In this document: one piece after another, positions 15,889 through 17,550 of the stretch
Position numbering within the stretch: the first letter of the stretch is position 1
Layout of the letters: every line of letters starts with the position of its first letter
DNA from: Hyphomicrobiaceae bacterium UBA2767
GTDB lineage: Bacteria; Pseudomonadota; Alphaproteobacteria; Rhizobiales; Methyloligellaceae
Assembly: GCA_002352635.1 (NCBI GenBank)
Contig: DEIT01000256.1
Coordinates: forward strand, 1 to 17,550
Reading direction: 5' to 3'
Length of the DNA stretch: 17,550 nt
The notes under the pieces: generated by a model
What the model was told of the DNA's origin: nothing
Database searches by the model: none
Seen by the model: the letters and a program-made list of their open reading frames with translations, nothing else
Position numbers and translations under genes: made by a program

Positions 15889-16725
15889 ATGAAAACCCTT
15901 ACTATCCTCAAAACCACCATGTTGGCAGCACTTGCCGCCGCACCCTTGGTCGCCATGACCTCACAATCCACGTTCGCACAACGCGTCGTGACCGCGACCT
16001 GTCCGCAGGGCTATATCCTCTCCGGCAACAGTTGCGTCAGGCCTGCCCTAACGCCGACCTGCCCGTCCGGATTTGGATTTTCCGCGGGCCAGTGCATTAA
16101 AAACAGCCAGGGTCGCGCAACAACAACCAAGCCGGCATCGAGCGGCCCCTGGGCATTCATCACCAGAGAAGCCTTTGGTGTCAAAGAAGCCGCGGAGCTC
16201 GACGGTGCGAATTTCTGTGCCGTGTCCGGCTCGCCGTCGGTAGCCGCCGCTACAGATTTCTTCAAGGAAAAAGGCCTGACCGCCACGCACGTAAAGGTCG
16301 ACACACAGCGCGCAGGTGTCAAAACATACCAGAAGTATGACTGCGACATTCTCGTTGTCGCAGACCGTATCGCCCGCTCGACCGCCGACAGTCTGGAACC
16401 TGCGGGAGGGCATCTGGTTCTGCCGGAAAAACTTATCAGTTTGAACGCCGCTTCGCCTGAGCCTGTTGCCGCCCCGGACGTTCCGGTTGCTAAGGCCGCT
16501 CCGGTAAAGCCTGTTGTTGCCCCAGTCGCACCGGCCCCGCTGCCGCGCAAGCCCCCCGCAACCGTCAAGAAGAAGCCGGCTCCGAAGAAGGTCGCGAAGA
16601 AGCCCGTCAGGCGGAAGCCCAGATGCTCGAGAGTCCGGTATGCATACACGAGCGGCAACACATGCGCCTGCGCCGGTCCGCGGGTCTTCACCGGGAACGC
16701 CTGCGTGAGACCAAGATGGTGGTAG
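15889..16725 (+). CDS. Secreted protein: cysteine modules plus one lobe of an amino-acid-binding protein
   Basis: The protein has 278 residues from ATG 15889 (GGAG 8 bases upstream). The signal peptide ends near STFA (30). Two short repeats follow, TCPQGYILSGNSCVRP (37-52) and TCPSGFGFSAGQCIKN (57-72). Residues 87-184 resemble the second lobe of AapJ-like periplasmic amino-acid-binding proteins: FITREAFGVKEAAELDGANF, a C-x4-S segment, YQKYDCDILVVADR and GGHLVLPEKLIS. The first lobe and the rest are missing, so classical ligand closure is impossible. A Pro/Ala/Val/Lys-rich linker (188-245) leads to a C-terminal module CACAGPRVFTGNACVRPRWW, similar to the N-terminal repeats. The Lys/Arg-rich linker could bind nucleic acid or cell-wall polymers. 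Function is unknown. It shares a 19-base upstream palindrome with the DUF1127 gene. Confidence 0.8.
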   Translation: MKTLTILKTTMLAALAAAPLVAMTSQSTFAQRVVTATCPQGYILSGNSCVRPALTPTCPSGFGFSAGQCIKNSQGRATTTKPASSGPWAFITREAFGVKEAAELDGANFCAVSGSPSVAAATDFFKEKGLTATHVKVDTQRAGVKTYQKYDCDILVVADRIARSTADSLEPAGGHLVLPEKLISLNAASPEPVAAPDVPVAKAAPVKPVVAPVAPAPLPRKPPATVKKKPAPKKVAKKPVRRKPRCSRVRYAYTSGNTCACAGPRVFTGNACVRPRWW

Positions 16726-16737
16726 ACGCCGCCTGAA

Positions 16738-16766
16738 GCCGGCTTGGAGACCTGCCCCAAGCCGGC
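16738..16766 (+). terminator. Hairpin terminator candidate after the secreted cysteine-module gene
   Basis: GCCGGCTTGG and CCAAGCCGGC form a perfect 10-base stem with a 9-base loop, starting 12 bases after the stop codon. A T-run is lacking, so it may work weakly or only protect the 3' end. Confidence 0.55.
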
Positions 16767-16832
16767 CGCCCTCGCATGAGAATAAGATTATCATCACATC
16801 GAGGACATCTGGTGCACCACGTGCCAACAACC

Positions 16833-16969
16833 CGTCATTCCGGCGGAAGCCGGAATCCAGAAACAATATGGCAAGCACCTGGTTTTTCCGTCCTGGATTC
16901 CGGATCGCGGAGCAGATAAACCAATCCGCCATTACGATCCACTGCGGCTGCTCCTTGTCCGGAATGACG
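16833..16969 (+). repeat. Composite REP-like element, copy B
   Basis: This is the second 137-base copy, lying between convergent genes. The first palindromic unit is at 16833-16860 (stem ATTCCGGC/GCCGGAAT). The second unit is inverted: ATTCCGGA (16897-16904) pairs with TCCGGAAT (16958-16965), and inside it GGAGCAG (16909-16915) pairs with CTGCTCC (16948-16954). The ends are CGTCATTCCGG and its exact complement CCGGAATGACG. Flanking similarity to copy A reaches the stop codon of the channel gene. Confidence 0.9.
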
Positions 16970-16985
16970 AATGCAGTGTTTCTAC

Positions 16986-17432
16986 TCACTCCCAGTAACG
17001 CCCGACGATGCCCGCCGCTTCGAACAGATATTTCAGGACTGCAAAAACGAAGGCGGTGCTGACACCGAAAAGGATGATCCCGTTGGCCGCTTCCAGCCCG
17101 CTCAGCACCTGCCAACGGGGGGTAAGCGTGATGTCGCCGTAGCCCAGGGTGGTAAAGGTGACGGTGGAGAAATAAAGGGCGCGTTCGAGGCTCTCGAACT
17201 GGCCGAGGATCATGTAGAGCACCGCCCAGGCCCATATCTCCAACGTGTGCAGCGCAAAGACACCGAGAACGGCAGCGGCAAACATTCTGATCGCCCAGAT
17301 GTAACTGTCCCGGCCGGCATGTCCGACCCGATGCCGGCGCAACCATGCGACCGTGGCGAGGATGCCACCCACATGGATGATGACGGTGAAGCCGACCATG
17401 GCCGACCCGATCAGGAGCTGTTCACCGAGCAT
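16986..17432 (-). CDS. Small potassium-channel-like protein (Ion_trans_2)
   Basis: The 148-residue inner-membrane protein has the potassium selectivity filter TTLGYGD (94-100) in the pore-loop block YFSTVTFTTLGYGDITL. Hydrophobic segments lie near 5-31, 45-77 and 111-138; the last two flank the pore loop, so the core is the two-helix pore with an extra N-terminal helix. No ligand-binding RCK domain or voltage sensor is present, so gating is unknown. As a pore needs four filters, the protein should form tetramers. The ATG has GGGGGA upstream. The stop codon TGA lies inside the edge of similarity between repeat copies A and B. It is convergent with the secreted cysteine-module gene. Confidence 0.87.
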   Translation of the reverse strand: MLGEQLLIGSAMVGFTVIIHVGGILATVAWLRRHRVGHAGRDSYIWAIRMFAAAVLGVFALHTLEIWAWAVLYMILGQFESLERALYFSTVTFTTLGYGDITLTPRWQVLSGLEAANGIILFGVSTAFVFAVLKYLFEAAGIVGRYWE

Positions 17433-17550
17433 GATTCCCCCAAACGTCCTTTTTCACACTCTAACCCGGTCGTACCCGAAGCGGAGGCTAAGAATAATTC
17501 GCACTTTGAGCAGGGCTTTGTCCCCAGTCACAAATGAGTCGCACATTCCC
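17433..17550. other. Window end, no gene seen
   Basis: These 118 bases lie upstream of the channel gene and should hold its promoter. I see no convincing promoter boxes and no frame with family features. Confidence 0.4.

Noticed and set aside
16048..17346. 432-residue minus-strand ORF spanning the cysteine-module gene, repeat copy B and the channel gene
   Set aside because: It is antisense to a gene with a signal peptide and recognised domain, reads through the repeat, and overlaps the channel gene in another frame; no family features.

Overview
This window is chromosomal DNA from an alphaproteobacterium, most likely of the Hyphomicrobiales (Rhizobiales) type. The evidence is the housekeeping set and its order (secreted cyclophilin, coaD, gyrA, ssb and uvrA close together), the GyrA and UvrA sequence style, a DUF1127 gene, and a perfect GTTC-N7-GTTC LexA box of the alphaproteobacterial kind. 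Most genes are GC-rich. One gene right behind uvrA is strikingly AT-rich. No rRNA, tRNA, CRISPR array or intact insertion sequence was seen.

Left part (1-5500), all on the minus strand: a secreted cyclophilin-type prolyl isomerase, coaD (coenzyme A synthesis), a LysE/RhtB-type exporter, gyrA with a TTG start, and a small secreted protein of unknown function. A sigma70-like promoter with a perfect inverted repeat over its -35 box lies upstream of gyrA.

Middle part (5650-8907): a plus-strand group with a DSD1-type PLP enzyme (D-serine dehydratase / D-threonine aldolase fold), a cation diffusion facilitator, an unlisted 33-residue membrane peptide and a GFA-domain zinc protein. These converge on ssb (minus), which has a hairpin plus T-run terminator.

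Right-centre (8908-14025): the ssb/MAPEG intergenic region holds a perfect LexA box beside a TATAAT, plus three DnaA-box-like 9-mers. Rightward from it run a MAPEG-family membrane protein, uvrA and, 7 bases after uvrA, an AT-rich gene for a stand-alone SIR2-like protein. This last gene looks acquired. It may ride on the DNA-damage transcription of uvrA.

Right end (14026-17550): an accessory-looking stretch. A GIY-YIG nuclease gene is bracketed by two identical 28-base palindromic REP-like repeats in opposite orientation, followed by a HIT-family hydrolase. A related 137-base composite palindromic element occurs twice. A DUF1127 gene and a gene for a secreted protein of unusual build (cysteine modules, one lobe of an amino-acid-binding protein, a Pro/Ala/Lys-rich linker, a cysteine-rich end) each have the same 19-base CRP/FNR-like palindrome upstream. 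A small potassium-channel-like gene closes the window on the minus strand.

The best candidates for something undescribed are the REP-bracketed GIY-YIG unit with its structurally co-varying relatives, the SIR2-like gene lodged behind SOS-controlled uvrA, and the two-gene set sharing the CRP-like palindrome.
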